A stretch of DNA of 64,000 bases from Caulobacter henricii (GCF_001414055.1 NZ_CP013002.1:3162001-3226000), one strand, 5' to 3'; positions 49,444-61,744 are shown, counted from the stretch's first letter. Translations and numbers: made by a program. The notes: generated by a model not told the origin, from the letters alone.

Positions 49444-50280
49444 TCAAAACGTCCGCAGTTCCCCTCCGGCCGCCCTCATCGCCTCCCACACCGCCAGCGC
49501 CTGCGCCGTCTCGCGCACGTCGTGGGCCCGCACGGCCGCCACGCCCGCCGCCGCGCCGGCGAGATGCGCCGCGAGAGAGCCGCCCAGACGCGCCCCGGCG
49601 GCCTCGGCCAGGGGGTCAATCGCCGCGATGAAGCGCTTGCGGCTCGCCCCTAGCAGGACCGGAAACCCCAGGGCGACCAGGCGCGGCAGGGCGGCCAGCA
49701 GGGCCAGGTTGTGGGCCAGGGACTTGCCAAAGCCGATACCCGGATCCAGCCAGATCTTCTCGCGCTCCACGCCCGCCGCCATCGCGGCCGAGGCACGGGC
49801 CAGCAGGAAGGCTTCGACCTCGCCGACGACATCGTCATAGGCGGGCGCGTCCTGCATGGTGCCGGGCTCGCCCAGCATGTGCATCAGCACCACCTCGCAG
49901 CCCAGTTCGGCGACGACCTGGGGCGCCTCGGGCGCGAAGCGCAGGGCGGCGACGTCGTTCCAGATCGTGGCCCCGGCCGCGACGGCGGCGCGGGCGACGG
50001 CGGGCTTCATGGTGTCGATCGAGATCGCCACGTCGCTGTCGGCGCGGATCGCCTCGATCAGCGGGATCACCCGGGCCAGTTCTTCGGCTTCTGTCACCGG
50101 GCCGGCGCCGGGCCGGGTCGACTCGCCGCCGATGTCGAGGATGTCAGCCCCGTCGGCGATCAGCCGGCAGGCATGGGCCAGGGCCTGGGTATGATCCAGG
50201 AACCGCCCGCCGTCCGAAAAGCTGTCGGGCGTGACATTGACGATGCCCATGAGGCGGGGCCTGGCAGGTCTGAAGGTCAT
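49444..50280 (-). CDS. folP: Dihydropteroate synthase
   Basis: 278-residue folate-pathway enzyme joining p-aminobenzoate to pterin pyrophosphate; target of sulfonamides. MGIVNVTPDSFSDGGRF binds the pyrophosphate, DIGGESTRPGA is the second loop, and the C-terminus has VRAHDVRETAQAL. The ATG at 50280 matches the family start. It lies downstream of ftsH but after a terminator, a pairing common in proteobacteria. Confidence 0.96.
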   Translation of the reverse strand: MTFRPARPRLMGIVNVTPDSFSDGGRFLDHTQALAHACRLIADGADILDIGGESTRPGAGPVTEAEELARVIPLIEAIRADSDVAISIDTMKPAVARAAVAAGATIWNDVAALRFAPEAPQVVAELGCEVVLMHMLGEPGTMQDAPAYDDVVGEVEAFLLARASAAMAAGVEREKIWLDPGIGFGKSLAHNLALLAALPRLVALGFPVLLGASRKRFIAAIDPLAEAAGARLGGSLAAHLAGAAAGVAAVRAHDVRETAQALAVWEAMRAAGGELRTF

Positions 50281-50310
50281 GAGCAGTGTTCTAGGCCCTG
50301 GAGGTGGCAA

Positions 50311-50344
50311 AGAAAAAGCCGGCCCCGCAAAGGACCGGCTTTTC
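50311..50344 (-). terminator. Intrinsic terminator after ftsH
   Basis: Minus-strand stem AAAAGCCGG / CCGGCTTTT with a 12-base loop (GC-rich, itself partly paired) runs into a TTTTTCTTT tract. It begins 22 bases after the ftsH stop, leaving folP to read-through or its own promoter. Confidence 0.85.
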
Positions 50345-50365
50345 CGAGTTCAGAGGCTTCAGTCC

Positions 50366-52237
<1,872 letters not shown>

Positions 52238-52313
52238 ACGCGTCGTCTTCCCAAGGATAGCCTTCGACCTCCCAAGATAGGGGGTCGAAGGCGCTTCCGC
52301 CACGCGCGCTTTC

Positions 52314-53543
52314 TCAGGTCACGCATTCTTGGTCGATCAGGCCCGTCGCGGCCCTGAATCGATCCAGGACGAGCGCCCGAATTCGCACATCGGGATCGCC
52401 TGCAAAAGCCGGGCCGCCGAGGACGGGACAGGTGACCTCTCCAGACGGCAAAGCCAGTACCGGCAAGGCCGGGCGGGCTGCGGGGCTCACGCTGCGCAGG
52501 GCCTTGCGCTGGGGCTCAGGCAGGTCGGCGGCCAGGCCTTTCAGCGCCCGGACCGTCACGGGGCTCGTGCCGGCGACAATTTCGAAGCGTCCGTCCCAGA
52601 CACCGGTCTGGCCCGCCGCCAGGGCGAGATCGCCCAGACCGCCCCGTTTTGATTCGCCCGCGTCACGTAAAAACCGCACCGAGTCCGCCTCGGCCTCGAT
52701 CCTGGCCCCGGCCAGGGTGGCGGTGAAGGCCTCGCCGGACCGCAGCCGCGCGACCAGGCGCTGCAAGCGCTCGCCGCGCGGCGGACGCTCGGTTCCGGCA
52801 GCGCACAGGCAGGCGGCGGCGACATGGGCGGCCGCGGCGTCCCGGGGCAAGGTAAGGCCGCCAAGGGGGTCTCCCTCGAAGTGTGGCTTCGCGGGTTCGG
52901 GCGGTGCGGTGGCAGGTATGGCCGCAGGGGCCAAGGCGCGCCGGGCCCGCGCCCGGGTCGAGCCCGGATCCTCATTGGCGGGATCGTCCAGCCAGGTCTG
53001 CCCCCGCTCCGTCAGCCAGGCGCGAAGCCCGGCCCGCCTCTGGCCCAGCAGGGGCCGCAACAGAAAGACGTCCCGGCCCTGCGGCCAGACCGGCGATGGG
53101 GCCCAGATCCGGGGATCGCTAACGGTGGAGCCCTCGGCCCGCATGGCGGCGGCTTCCAGCCGGTCATCGGCGGTGTGCCCCAGCAGCAGCACCCGCGCCC
53201 CGGCCGCCCGCGCCGCCTCAGCCAGCAACGCATGACGCGCCCGGCGCGCGGCGGCGGAGAGGCCCGTCGCCGGCTTGGGTCCTGTCCAGGCCAGGGCGAG
53301 GGATCGGGCACCCAAAGCGGCCGCCTTGCGGACCGCCTCCTGGGTCCAGAGGGCGCTGTCGGGCTGCAGCTGATGGTCGACGGTCAGGCTCAGCACCGGT
53401 CGCCCGTGCCGGCGCGCCCACTCGAGGGTCAGGATCAGCAGTGCCAGGGAATCGCCGCCGCCCGAAAAGCCGACGGCGAGGGGCGCGGCACTGTCAGGGT
53501 CCAGCCGCCGGTCGAGGGCGGCCGAGACCTCTGCTAGGCGCAC
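52314..53543 (-). CDS. tilS: tRNA(Ile)-lysidine synthase
   Basis: 409-residue enzyme that converts the wobble C34 of the AUA-reading tRNA-Ile to lysidine. The PP-loop [11 protein letters not shown] near residue 25 binds [19 protein letters not shown] and [12 protein letters not shown] are family motifs. The start is a GTG overlapping the end of cpoB by ten bases, so the two are coupled. The tilS-ftsH order is conserved in many proteobacteria. Confidence 0.94.
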   Translation of the reverse strand: MRLAEVSAALDRRLDPDSAAPLAVGFSGGGDSLALLILTLEWARRHGRPVLSLTVDHQLQPDSALWTQEAVRKAAALGARSLALAWTGPKPATGLSAAARRARHALLAEAARAAGARVLLLGHTADDRLEAAAMRAEGSTVSDPRIWAPSPVWPQGRDVFLLRPLLGQRRAGLRAWLTERGQTWLDDPANEDPGSTRARARRALAPAAIPATAPPEPAKPHFEGDPLGGLTLPRDAAAAHVAAACLCAAGTERPPRGERLQRLVARLRSGEAFTATLAGARIEAEADSVRFLRDAGESKRGGLGDLALAAGQTGVWDGRFEIVAGTSPVTVRALKGLAADLPEPQRKALRSVSPAARPALPVLALPSGEVTCPVLGGPAFAGDPDVRIRALVLDRFRAATGLIDQECVT

Positions 53544-54385
53544 TTGGCCGCGACACGGGTCGAGGCCGCCCGCGAGACGACCGCCGGCGGGGCCTTGGGA
53601 TAGCGCTTGGCCAGCTCGTCCAGCGTCTTGCAGGCGTCAGCGGGCTTCTTCAGCGCCACCAGGGCGCGGGACAGCTTCAGGGTCGCGTCGGGGGCCCAGG
53701 CGGTCTGGGGCCAGCCGCGGACCGCGCCGAGATAGGATCCGGCGGCGTCGCCATAGGCTTCACGCACGAACAGGGTCTCGCCCAGCCAGTAGCGGGCCTC
53801 GGGCGTCCGGGGGGTGTCGGGATAGTTGGTCACAAAGGCCGCGAAGGCGGTTTCCGCGCTCGGATAGTCGCCATCCAGCAGGAACTGGCGGGCCTGCTTG
53901 AAGGCCAAGGCCGGATCGGCGGGCGGGGCCGGCGGGGGCGGAACCTCGGCGGTCTGGGCCACCTGTGCCGCCTGGGCGGCAGCGGCCTCCATCGCGGTCA
54001 GCCGGGCTTCCAGCGCCGCCAGTCGGGCCTCAAAGGCATCGCTGCGGGCCTTCTGCTCGGCCAGGGCCCGGCGGGTCTGGTCAAGATCGTGGGTCAGGGC
54101 CTCGTTCTGGCCGTTGGCGCGCTGCAGGGTCTGTTCGAGGTCACCGAGCCGCTCGCCCAGGCTCAGGATCTGGGCGTCGGTCTCGGCCGGCTGCACGACC
54201 ACCGGCTTGCCGGTGTCGCGGCCCTGGAAGACGATCGAGCGCAGTTCCCGCACCACCTTCTCCATCCGCTCGACACGCTTGACCGAGCGGTCGTCCAGCG
54301 GATCGTCGGGCAGCGGGGTCTGGGCCAGGGCCGGGACGGCTGTCGTGGCCAGCAGGGCGGCCAGCAGAACGGATTTCAGCTTCAT
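53534..54385 (-). CDS. cpoB: Tol-Pal system protein CpoB (YbgF)
   Basis: 283-residue periplasmic protein with a signal peptide (MKLKSVLLAALLATTAVPALA). An N-terminal coiled coil (GERLGDLEQTLQRANGQNEA to about residue 130) is followed by three TPR repeats (AFKQARQFLLDGDYPSAETA, EARYWLGETLFV, WAPDATLKLSRALVAL). CpoB links Tol-Pal to cell-wall synthesis during constriction in E. coli. It is the last gene of the Tol-Pal cluster and overlaps tilS. Confidence 0.93.
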   Translation of the reverse strand: MKLKSVLLAALLATTAVPALAQTPLPDDPLDDRSVKRVERMEKVVRELRSIVFQGRDTGKPVVVQPAETDAQILSLGERLGDLEQTLQRANGQNEALTHDLDQTRRALAEQKARSDAFEARLAALEARLTAMEAAAAQAAQVAQTAEVPPPPAPPADPALAFKQARQFLLDGDYPSAETAFAAFVTNYPDTPRTPEARYWLGETLFVREAYGDAAGSYLGAVRGWPQTAWAPDATLKLSRALVALKKPADACKTLDELAKRYPKAPPAVVSRAASTRVAAKCA

Positions 54386-54435
54386 GTCGGCGATTATGCC
54401 CTGATTACGGACAAAAGTGGGGCGGCCTTCAAACA

Positions 54436-54525
54436 GTCATCCCCCGGTCGCGATACGATCCGGGGGACCCAAGCGGGCTAGGCGGCCCTTGCGGCTTGGG
54501 TCGCCCGGACAAGCCGGGCGATGAC
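54436..54525. repeat. REP-like palindromic element between pal and cpoB
   Basis: A 90-base element with ends GTCATCCCCCGG / CCGGGCGATGAC (one mismatch) and three nested hairpins (CCCCGG...CCGGGG, ACCCAAGC...GCTTGGGT with bulge, CGCCCGG...CCGGGCG). It differs from the dnaE2-type element inside but shares the GTCATC end style. Confidence 0.8.
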
Positions 54526-54537
54526 GGCCTGATGGGC

Positions 54538-55086
54538 TTAGCGCGCGCCGTCGGTGATGGCGGTGCGGGCGTTACGGTTCTTGGCCCAGGCCTCTTCGGA
54601 GGTGCCTGCGTCGATCGGGCGTTCCTTGCCGTAGGACAGGGTCTCGATGCGCGCGCCGGCCACGCCCTGGTTGACCAGGAAGTCACGGACGGCGTTGGCG
54701 CGGCGGGCACCGAGGGCCAGGTTGTACTCGCGGGTGCCGCGCTCGTCGGCATTGCCCTCGATGCGGATACGAACAGCGGGATAGCGGTTCAGCCACTGGG
54801 CCTGGGCGGCCAGGACCGGCTGGGCGTCGCTGCGGACGACATATTCGTCGGTGTCGAAATAGATGCGCTCACCGATATTGATCACGAAGTCCTGCACCGA
54901 GCCCGGCAGCGGGCCCTGGGGCACCGGCGAGGTCGGCGGGGTGTAGGGCTTGGTGGGGGCGGCAGGCTCGGTCGGCGCGACCGGGGCCGGGCCCACGGGC
55001 GTCGGGCGCGAGGCGCAGGCGGCGAGAGATGCGGCCGCCAAACCGATCAGCGCCAGTCTAGCGGCGCGCTTGGTGTCGAAGTTCAT
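54538..55086 (-). CDS. pal: Peptidoglycan-associated lipoprotein Pal
   Basis: 182-residue outer-membrane lipoprotein. The lipobox LAAC puts the lipidated cysteine at residue 24, followed by a Pro/Ala-rich linker (about 25-55) and an OmpA-like peptidoglycan-binding domain with IYFDTDEYVV, GNADERGTREYNLALGARRA and VDLT-like end. In Caulobacter relatives Pal is essential and acts at the division plane. The ATG at 55086 puts the lipobox at the right distance. A palindromic repeat follows. Confidence 0.96.
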   Translation of the reverse strand: MNFDTKRAARLALIGLAAASLAACASRPTPVGPAPVAPTEPAAPTKPYTPPTSPVPQGPLPGSVQDFVINIGERIYFDTDEYVVRSDAQPVLAAQAQWLNRYPAVRIRIEGNADERGTREYNLALGARRANAVRDFLVNQGVAGARIETLSYGKERPIDAGTSEEAWAKNRNARTAITDGAR

Positions 55087-55271
55087 CCTGTTTCTCCTCA
55101 AAACCTCGGTTTGGACCCGTTGAATACCCGCCAAGCACCTCAGCGGGATCATGAAAACGCCTGACCAAGCCTCACAATGACGTCAGATGACCCTGTCGCG
55201 ACCTGGATTCACTTGCAAGGCGAACCATCACAACAACGCCGCCAAACGGCCGGGGTTTCCCCCGGGCCAGC

Positions 55272-56567
55272 TTAGTCCAGCAGGGGCGACCAGGCCGGAT
55301 CGGAGGCCTGGCCCTGATAGGCGGCCGGTCGCAGGATGCGACCGGTGATGTCGACGGTCCACAGGCGCGGCGTGCCGTTCTGGCTCTCGCGGAAATACAT
55401 CAGCACCCGGCCGTTCGGCGCCCAGGTCGGGCCCTCGTCCAGATAGCTGGTGGTCAGCAGGCGCTCGTCGCTGCCGTCCGTGCGCATCACGCCGATATGG
55501 AACTGTCCGCCGGTCTGTTTGGTGAAGGCGATGAAATCGCCGCGCGGGCTCCAGACCGGGGTGGTGTAACGGCCGCCGCCATAGGAGATGCGGCGCACGC
55601 CGGATCCGTCGGCGTTCATCACATAGAGCTGGGCCTGGCCGCCGCGGTCGGAGTTGAACACGATCTTGCTCCCGTCGGGCGAGAACGACGGCGAGGTGTC
55701 GATGGACGGATCGGTAGTGATGCGGGTCGACTGGCGGCTGCGCAGGTCCAGCACATAGACATCACTGTTGCCGGCCTTTTCGACCGAGAAGGCCACCTTG
55801 GTGCCGTCCGGTGAGAAGCGCGGCGCAAACACCATGCCCGGGAACTTGCCGACCGTTTCCTGGCGGCTGGTTTCGAGATTGAGCAGATAGATCGACGAGC
55901 CCGTCGGCCGCAGGGCCATATAGGTCAGCTCCTGGCTGGTGGCCGAGAAGCGCGGGGTCATGACGATATAGGAGCCGTCGGTCAGGAACTGCGGATTGGC
56001 GCCGTCCTGGTCCATGATCGCCAGGCGCTTGACCCGGGCCATCTTCGGACCGCTCTCGGCCACGAAGGCGACGCGGGTGTCGAAATAGCCTTTCTCGCCC
56101 GTCAGGCGCTCATAGACGGCGTCGCTGATCTTGTGGGCCACGCGGCGCCAGTTGTCCGGCGTCGAGGAGAACTGCAGGCCCAGCAGCTGCTGCTGGCTGA
56201 ACACGTCCCACAGGCGGAAATCGACCCGCAGGCCGCCGTCGGCCCCGACCGTCACCTGGCCGTTGATCAGGGCCTGGGCCCCGGTCGCCTGCCAGTCCGG
56301 AAAGCGCGGCTGGACGTTCACATCGGCCAGCTTGTCGGGCACCGCCGTGACGTTCAGCGGCTGGAACAGGCCGGACCGCTCAAGATTGCCGGTGATGACC
56401 TGGGCGATCTCGGCCCCGCGCGGGGTTCCGGAAAAGGCCGGCACCGCGATCGGCAGGGGCTTGACCGCCCCGGCATTGATGTCGACCTCGATCTGGGCGG
56501 CGGCCGGCAGGGCCATGCCGCCCCCGACCAGGGCGGCGACCATCAGAATCAGGGCTTTCAGGCGCAT
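55272..56567 (-). CDS. tolB: Tol-Pal system beta-propeller protein TolB
   Basis: 431-residue periplasmic protein with signal peptide ([20 protein letters not shown]). The N-terminal TolB domain (about 25-150) is followed by repeated PD40-type blades ([50 protein letters not shown]). It binds Pal and is regulated by TolA. The ATG at 56567 has AGAGGG six bases before it; an in-frame ATG that overlaps the tolA stop is the alternative. Confidence 0.96.
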   Translation of the reverse strand: MRLKALILMVAALVGGGMALPAAAQIEVDINAGAVKPLPIAVPAFSGTPRGAEIAQVITGNLERSGLFQPLNVTAVPDKLADVNVQPRFPDWQATGAQALINGQVTVGADGGLRVDFRLWDVFSQQQLLGLQFSSTPDNWRRVAHKISDAVYERLTGEKGYFDTRVAFVAESGPKMARVKRLAIMDQDGANPQFLTDGSYIVMTPRFSATSQELTYMALRPTGSSIYLLNLETSRQETVGKFPGMVFAPRFSPDGTKVAFSVEKAGNSDVYVLDLRSRQSTRITTDPSIDTSPSFSPDGSKIVFNSDRGGQAQLYVMNADGSGVRRISYGGGRYTTPVWSPRGDFIAFTKQTGGQFHIGVMRTDGSDERLLTTSYLDEGPTWAPNGRVLMYFRESQNGTPRLWTVDITGRILRPAAYQGQASDPAWSPLLD

Positions 56568-56587
56568 CACATTCCCTCTGGGCGTCA

Positions 56588-57358
56588 TCATCGCGAGCAA
56601 GCCTGTTTTGCGTTGAAGTTCAGGGCGATTTTCTGACCGTAGAGATCAGACGGCAGATAGGCGAACGGCGAAGCCTGCAGCAGGGCCCGCACCGCGCGGT
56701 CTGAAGCGGCCTTGACCACCGGATCGGACGAGCTGGTGCCCGGCGTTTCCGGCTGACCCACGACCCGGCCGCCGGGGCCGATCACAAAGACCACCCGCAC
56801 GCTGACATTGGCTCCGCCTTCGACCTCGCAGTTGGGATTCCAGCGATCCTGCACCTCGCCCTGCAGTCGGCCCAGGGCCGCGGCGGACAGGCCGGTGGCG
56901 GCACCGAGCGCGGGGCGGGCCGACACCGAGGTCTCCGCGCGGCTGGGCCCCTTGGGTGCCGGTGCCGCAGACTTGGCGGTCGAGGCCTTGGTCTTGGACA
57001 GCGAGGCCTCCATAGAGGCGAAGAAGTCGTCCTTGGGCTTGGCCGGTTTCGGGGTCTTGCTGGCTGTCGGGCTCGGCTTGGGCGCAGGCGTCGGCGCGGG
57101 GGCCGGGGCCGGAGGTTCCGGGGTCGCCTCGGGGGCCGGGGTTTCGGTCAGGGCCGTCTGGTCTTCGAGGGCCTCCTCGGCCGGCCGGACATTGGTCGGA
57201 CCGGTAGTGACGATCGTGACCGGCACGCTTTCGCCCAGGGTGATCGGCACGGGCTTCTTCCACGGCAGGCCGATCAGAATGGCCGCCGCGACCAGGCCGT
57301 GCAGGGCCACCGACCCGATCAGGGCCGGGGAAAATCCGGTTTCCGCGCGCCGGGCCAT
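56588..57358 (-). CDS. tolA: TolA-like energy-transducing protein
   Basis: 256-residue inner-membrane protein: one N-terminal helix ([21 protein letters not shown]), a Pro/Ala/Lys-rich periplasmic linker (about residues 60-130), and a C-terminal TonB/TolA-like domain ([29 protein letters not shown]). It is shorter than E. coli TolA because the helical rod is replaced by a Pro-rich linker, as in other alphaproteobacteria. The ATG at 57358 follows AGG at eight bases and lies seven bases after the tolR stop. Confidence 0.92.
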   Translation of the reverse strand: MARRAETGFSPALIGSVALHGLVAAAILIGLPWKKPVPITLGESVPVTIVTTGPTNVRPAEEALEDQTALTETPAPEATPEPPAPAPAPTPAPKPSPTASKTPKPAKPKDDFFASMEASLSKTKASTAKSAAPAPKGPSRAETSVSARPALGAATGLSAAALGRLQGEVQDRWNPNCEVEGGANVSVRVVFVIGPGGRVVGQPETPGTSSSDPVVKAASDRAVRALLQASPFAYLPSDLYGQKIALNFNAKQACSR

Positions 57359-57365
57359 CAGCAAC

Positions 57366-57914
57366 CTATTGGGCCGGCCGCAGGTCGCCCGACCCTTCGG
57401 GCAGGGCATCGCGCGGAACGGCGCTCGGCGTCACATCGCCGGAGCCTGCACTGCCCGACGAGGGCCCGCCGGTCTCGGTGATCAGGTTGATCTTGGCGAA
57501 GCCGGCATTGGACAGGGCCGCCATGGTCTGGGCGACCACGGCATAGGTCGCCTTGCCGTCGGCCCGCACAAACAGCGGCTTGTCGTAGCCGTGGCCGGCG
57601 ATGGCGGTAATGCGGGGGGCGAGGTTCTCGAAGGCAATTTCGGTCTCACCGACAAAGATCGCCCCATCGGCGCGGATCGAGACCGTGATCGGCTCCTGCT
57701 GGTTCTGCAGGGCGGCGGCTTCGGTCTTGGGCAGTTCCAGCGGCACGCCGGCCGTCAGCAGCGGGGCGCTGATCATGAAGATGATCAGCAGGACCAGCAT
57801 CACGTCGACCAGCGGGGTGACATTGATCTCGGACAGGGCCCCGCGCGAGCGGCGGCCGCGTCGGCGACCGCGGCGACCGCCGGTGGCGAAAGCATCATTG
57901 GCGGACATCGACAT
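57366..57914 (-). CDS. tolR: Tol-Pal system protein TolR
   Basis: 182-residue ExbD/TolR protein with an Arg-rich cytoplasmic start (GRRGRRRGRRSRG), then ALSEINVTPLVDVMLVLLIIFM, where the membrane-embedded aspartate that carries protons lies in LVDVML. A periplasmic domain follows (PLFVRADGKATYAVVAQTMAAL). The C-terminal 30 residues are Gly/Ser/Pro-rich and disordered. It starts three bases after the tolQ stop. Confidence 0.95.
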   Translation of the reverse strand: MSMSANDAFATGGRRGRRRGRRSRGALSEINVTPLVDVMLVLLIIFMISAPLLTAGVPLELPKTEAAALQNQQEPITVSIRADGAIFVGETEIAFENLAPRITAIAGHGYDKPLFVRADGKATYAVVAQTMAALSNAGFAKINLITETGGPSSGSAGSGDVTPSAVPRDALPEGSGDLRPAQ

Positions 57915-57917
57915 GGG

Positions 57918-58619
<702 letters not shown>

Positions 58620-58734
58620 GCGGGAAATCCTGATCCGGTCGGGCGTCTGGCGGGAAACTAGCGTCTTACTGACATGAAGCGGCGCTTTGGTGAAACTATG
58701 ACAATCACCGCGAGAGCCTGAAAGATCTGCTGCC

Positions 58735-59193
58735 TCAGTCCGGGCTCCCGGCTCCGGGCGCGAGCCAAGGGGCCATCTGGGCCAGCATCTGGGGCGTCGG
58801 CTTGCGGGGACGGCCATCCAGCGAGATGCAGACCGCCACCCCTGCCGACTGGCAGATCAGCTCGTCGCCGCGTGTGACCTTCTGGCTCACGAACAGGCGC
58901 GGGCCCTTGACGCTGTCAAAGGTGGTGCGGACCAGCAGGGCATCATCGATCCGGGCCGAACGCTTGAAGTCCAGCTCCATGCGGATGATCGCAAACGCCG
59001 TATCGGCCTCAGCCAGTTCGGTATGCGAGATCCCGATCAGCCGGAAGAAGTCGCTCCGCCCGCGCTCGAAATAGCGCAGGTAGTTGGCGTGATAGACGAT
59101 GCCGGAGAAGTCGGTGTCCTCGTAATAGATCCGCACGGGCAGCTGATGCTCGCGGCCTTCGAAGACGCCGGCGGTAGGGTCAGGGGTGGTCAT
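58735..59193 (-). CDS. ybgC: Tol-Pal-associated acyl-CoA thioesterase
   Basis: 152-residue hot-dog-fold thioesterase. YYEDTDFSGIVYHANYLRYFERGRSDF contains the catalytic Asp (YEDTD) of the 4HBT/YbgC subfamily. It usually heads the tol-pal cluster, as here, and may act on acyl-CoA or acyl-ACP in phospholipid metabolism. Ordinary length. Confidence 0.95.
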   Translation of the reverse strand: MTTPDPTAGVFEGREHQLPVRIYYEDTDFSGIVYHANYLRYFERGRSDFFRLIGISHTELAEADTAFAIIRMELDFKRSARIDDALLVRTTFDSVKGPRLFVSQKVTRGDELICQSAGVAVCISLDGRPRKPTPQMLAQMAPWLAPGAGSPD

Positions 59194-59305
59194 CTATGCT
59201 CGATCTCGCCCTCAGGTCGTCAGACTATAGGTCGGTCAGGCGGAGGCGATAACCCCAGCAGCGCAATCAGGGAACTCGCAAAAGACGTACAGCCTCATAA
59301 CTCTA

Positions 59306-59324
59306 TCTTGGATTGATCTTGGAC
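59306..59324 (+). promoter_or_regulatory. Tandem direct repeat ahead of the toxin-antitoxin pair
   Basis: ATCTTGGA occurs twice with an 11-base period (59306-59313 and 59317-59324), about one helical turn apart and 30 bases before the antitoxin start. A minus-35-like TTGGAC overlaps the second copy. This is a plausible operator for autorepression by the antitoxin. Confidence 0.4.
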
Positions 59325-59353
59325 TTTTTTACGCTCCATGATAGGGTGTTGGC

Positions 59354-59530
59354 ATGAAGATCGAACCCGCCATCTTCGATGAAACAGACGATGCCGCAGA
59401 AGTCGCCGCCGACGCGCGCGCCGAAGCCGACGTCGCCGCGGGTCGCCTTGTCAGCCATGAAGCGGTGAGCCGCTGGCTGAAGTCGTGGTCCGATGGCGCA
59501 CCTACGCCCGCGCCTAAATCTGGCGACTAG
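59354..59530 (+). CDS. Short antitoxin of a type II toxin-antitoxin pair
   Basis: 58-residue acidic protein whose C-terminal part AAGRLVSHEAVSRWLKSWSD matches the common antitoxin motif that precedes ParE/RelE toxins in alphaproteobacteria. The N-terminus MKIEPAIFDETDDAAEVAAD is acidic. The stop codon overlaps the toxin start by one base (TAGTG), so the pair is translationally coupled. Confidence 0.8.
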   Translation: MKIEPAIFDETDDAAEVAADARAEADVAAGRLVSHEAVSRWLKSWSDGAPTPAPKSGD

Positions 59531-59805
59531 TGCGGCGGATTGTCTGGACGGTGGAAGCCGTGTCCAACCTCGAAAGCATTTTCGCATACGTGTCAGCGTT
59601 CAACGCATCTGCGGCTGTTCGTCTGGCGCGACGCCTGCAATCGGCGGCTGACAGCTTGGCGACCCATCCCGATCGTGGGCGGGAAACGCGCTCTGGACTG
59701 CGAGAACTCACGATCATCCATCCCTACCTCATCCGCTACCGGGTCAGGGACGACGCGATTCTGATCCTGCGAATTCGTCACGGCGCGCAAGACGCTGAGA
59801 CCTGA
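59530..59805 (+). CDS. ParE/RelE-family toxin
   Basis: 91-residue basic protein. VWTVEAVSNLESIFAYVS, ADSLATHPDRGRET and the C-terminal YLIRYRVRDDAILILRIRHGAQ are typical of the ParE/RelE superfamily. The RELTIIHPYLIRY strand and lack of obvious RNase residues fit ParE (gyrase poison) slightly better than RelE (ribosome-dependent nuclease), but this cannot be settled by eye. It starts at GTG and is inserted between ybgC and the ruv cluster. Confidence 0.85.
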   Translation: MRRIVWTVEAVSNLESIFAYVSAFNASAAVRLARRLQSAADSLATHPDRGRETRSGLRELTIIHPYLIRYRVRDDAILILRIRHGAQDAET

Positions 59806-59820
59806 GGCCAGAGGACTGGA

Positions 59821-60672
59821 TCACGGCCCAGGCTCATCCTCTTTGGAGGGTTCGGCCAGCACCAGACCCAGGGACAGACCCCAGGCCAGAACCGGCCCGG
59901 CCCCATAGCCCAGCACAGGCGCGGGATAGTTGCCAAACAGATTGCCGGCGATCCAGCCCGTCCAGAGGGCCGCCAGGGCCAGGGCTTCGGCGCGGCGTTC
60001 GGATCGGCTGAAGGCGACCAGCAGGAACGGCGCGGGCAGGCTGAACATCAGGATCGCGACCAGGGCACCGGTCACCGGGCTGGCCTCAAAGCCGGCGCGG
60101 ATCAGGCCCTCGACATAGGGCACGGCCGGCAGGGTGTCTGGCTCGGTCCAGGCGGCATAGGCGAACACGGCGGCGACCACGACCACGGCCCAGGGGACCA
60201 TCTGGCGCGGACGCCGGACCAGGGTCGCCGCGCCGAGGGCCAGGGCCCAGGCCAGGGACGAGGCCGCGTCGTGCTGGTAGAGCAGCGCAAAGCTCAGGGC
60301 GGCGGCCAGGGGCGCGACGCGGCGGTCCTCAAAACCGCGCGCGAAGGCCCAGGCCGCCACGGGCAGGGCCAGGGAGGCGGTGTGCAGCTGCACCGGCCCC
60401 AGGGCCAGCCAGCGCCGGGCGCCCTCCAGGGTGACGCCGGACATCAGGGTCCAGACCAGGGCCAGGGCACAGGCTGCCACCAGAAGCCAGTAGCGCCAGC
60501 CCGCCTTGCGCCAGAAGCGTGTGACGACCACGGCCAGTCCCAGGGCGACGACAGCGGCCAGGGTCTGCATGAGCAGCGCATTGCGGCCGGCACCTGCTGC
60601 CGCGATCGCCATCAGGGACACGCCAAGACAGGCTACTGCCTGGATCGCCGCCAGGAACCTTATGGCCTTCAC
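59821..60672 (-). CDS. Polytopic membrane protein with faint FtsW/RodA resemblance
   Basis: 283-residue protein with eight to nine membrane helices. One loop reads LEGARRWLALGPVQLHTASLALP, which recalls the GARRWI..G...QPSE motif of SEDS glycosyltransferases (FtsW, RodA), followed by YQHDAASSLAWALALGAA at about the place of the QPDLGT helix. The later SEDS motifs are not visible and it is about 100 residues short. It starts at GTG three bases after the ruvB stop, so it is probably co-transcribed with ruvCAB. Confidence 0.7.
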   Translation of the reverse strand: MKAIRFLAAIQAVACLGVSLMAIAAAGAGRNALLMQTLAAVVALGLAVVVTRFWRKAGWRYWLLVAACALALVWTLMSGVTLEGARRWLALGPVQLHTASLALPVAAWAFARGFEDRRVAPLAAALSFALLYQHDAASSLAWALALGAATLVRRPRQMVPWAVVVVAAVFAYAAWTEPDTLPAVPYVEGLIRAGFEASPVTGALVAILMFSLPAPFLLVAFSRSERRAEALALAALWTGWIAGNLFGNYPAPVLGYGAGPVLAWGLSLGLVLAEPSKEDEPGP

Positions 60673-60675
60673 GCC

Positions 60676-61716
60676 CTACTCCTCGCCAAACAGCCCCGCC
60701 TGGCCCGGAGCCGGCGGGGGAGCCTTCAGCCCCAGATGGAGATAGGCCTTGCCGCAGGCCACCCGGCCGCGCGGGGTGCGCTGGATAAAGCCCTGCTGCA
60801 TCAGATAGGGCTCGATGACGTCCTCCACCGCGTCACGGGCTTCGGCAATGGCATAGGCAATGGTCTCGACCCCGGCCGGGCCACCGCCATAGTGCTCGAT
60901 CAGGGCGCGCAGATAGCGGCGGTCGAGGCTGTCGAGGCCGACCTCGTCGACTTCCAGCCGCGCCAGGGCCATGCCGGCCGCCTTACGGTCGATGACGGTC
61001 GCGCCGTCGGCCTCGGCAAAGTCACGGACCCGGCGCAGCAGGCGGCCGGCCACCCGCGGCGTGCCGCGGGCCCGGGCGGCAATCTCGGCGGCACCGTCTT
61101 CCGACAGCGGCGCGCCCATCTTGCGGGCCGCGCCCAGCAGAACGTGTTTCAGCTCGGCGTGGGTATAGAATTCCAGCCGGATCGGGATGCCGAAACGGTC
61201 GCGAAGCGGCGTCGCCAGCATGCCCGCCCGGGTCGTGGCCGCCACCAGGGTGAAAGGCGCCAGATCGATGCGGATCGACCGGGCTGAAGGCCCCTCGCCG
61301 ATCACCAGGTCCAGCACATGGTCCTCCATGGCCGGATAGAGGATCTCCTCGACGTTCGACGACAGGCGGTGGATCTCGTCGATGAACAGGACGTCGTTGG
61401 CTTCCAGATTGGTCAGGATCGCCGCCAGGTCGCCAGGCTTGTTGAGGACCGGGCCCGATGTGGCGCGAAAATTGACCCCCAGTTCGCGAGCGACGATCTG
61501 GGCCAGGGTGGTCTTGCCGAGGCCCGGCGGGCCGAACAGCAGCACATGGTCCAGGGCCTCGCCCCGGCCCTTGGCGGCCTCGATGAAGATCCGCAGATTG
61601 CCCTTGGCCTGCTCCTGACCGACGAACTCGGCCAGGGTCTGGGGCCGCAGCGCCTTGTCGGCCGCAAACGGCGTCGCTTCGTGCGGCTCGGCTTCGCCGG
61701 AGATGATGCGGGTCAC
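60676..61716 (-). CDS. ruvB: Holliday junction branch-migration helicase RuvB
   Basis: 346-residue AAA+ motor. Walker A is [10 protein letters not shown], Walker [10 protein letters not shown], with the sensor and arginine-finger segments ([15 protein letters not shown]) and a C-terminal winged helix (TPRGRVA). It starts at GTG, 28 bases after the ruvA stop. No SOS box is visible before ruvC. Confidence 0.97.
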   Translation of the reverse strand: MTRIISGEAEPHEATPFAADKALRPQTLAEFVGQEQAKGNLRIFIEAAKGRGEALDHVLLFGPPGLGKTTLAQIVARELGVNFRATSGPVLNKPGDLAAILTNLEANDVLFIDEIHRLSSNVEEILYPAMEDHVLDLVIGEGPSARSIRIDLAPFTLVAATTRAGMLATPLRDRFGIPIRLEFYTHAELKHVLLGAARKMGAPLSEDGAAEIAARARGTPRVAGRLLRRVRDFAEADGATVIDRKAAGMALARLEVDEVGLDSLDRRYLRALIEHYGGGPAGVETIAYAIAEARDAVEDVIEPYLMQQGFIQRTPRGRVACGKAYLHLGLKAPPPAPGQAGLFGEE

Positions 61717-61744
61717 GCCTTCACCCCACCTTCGCGCTTCGCGC

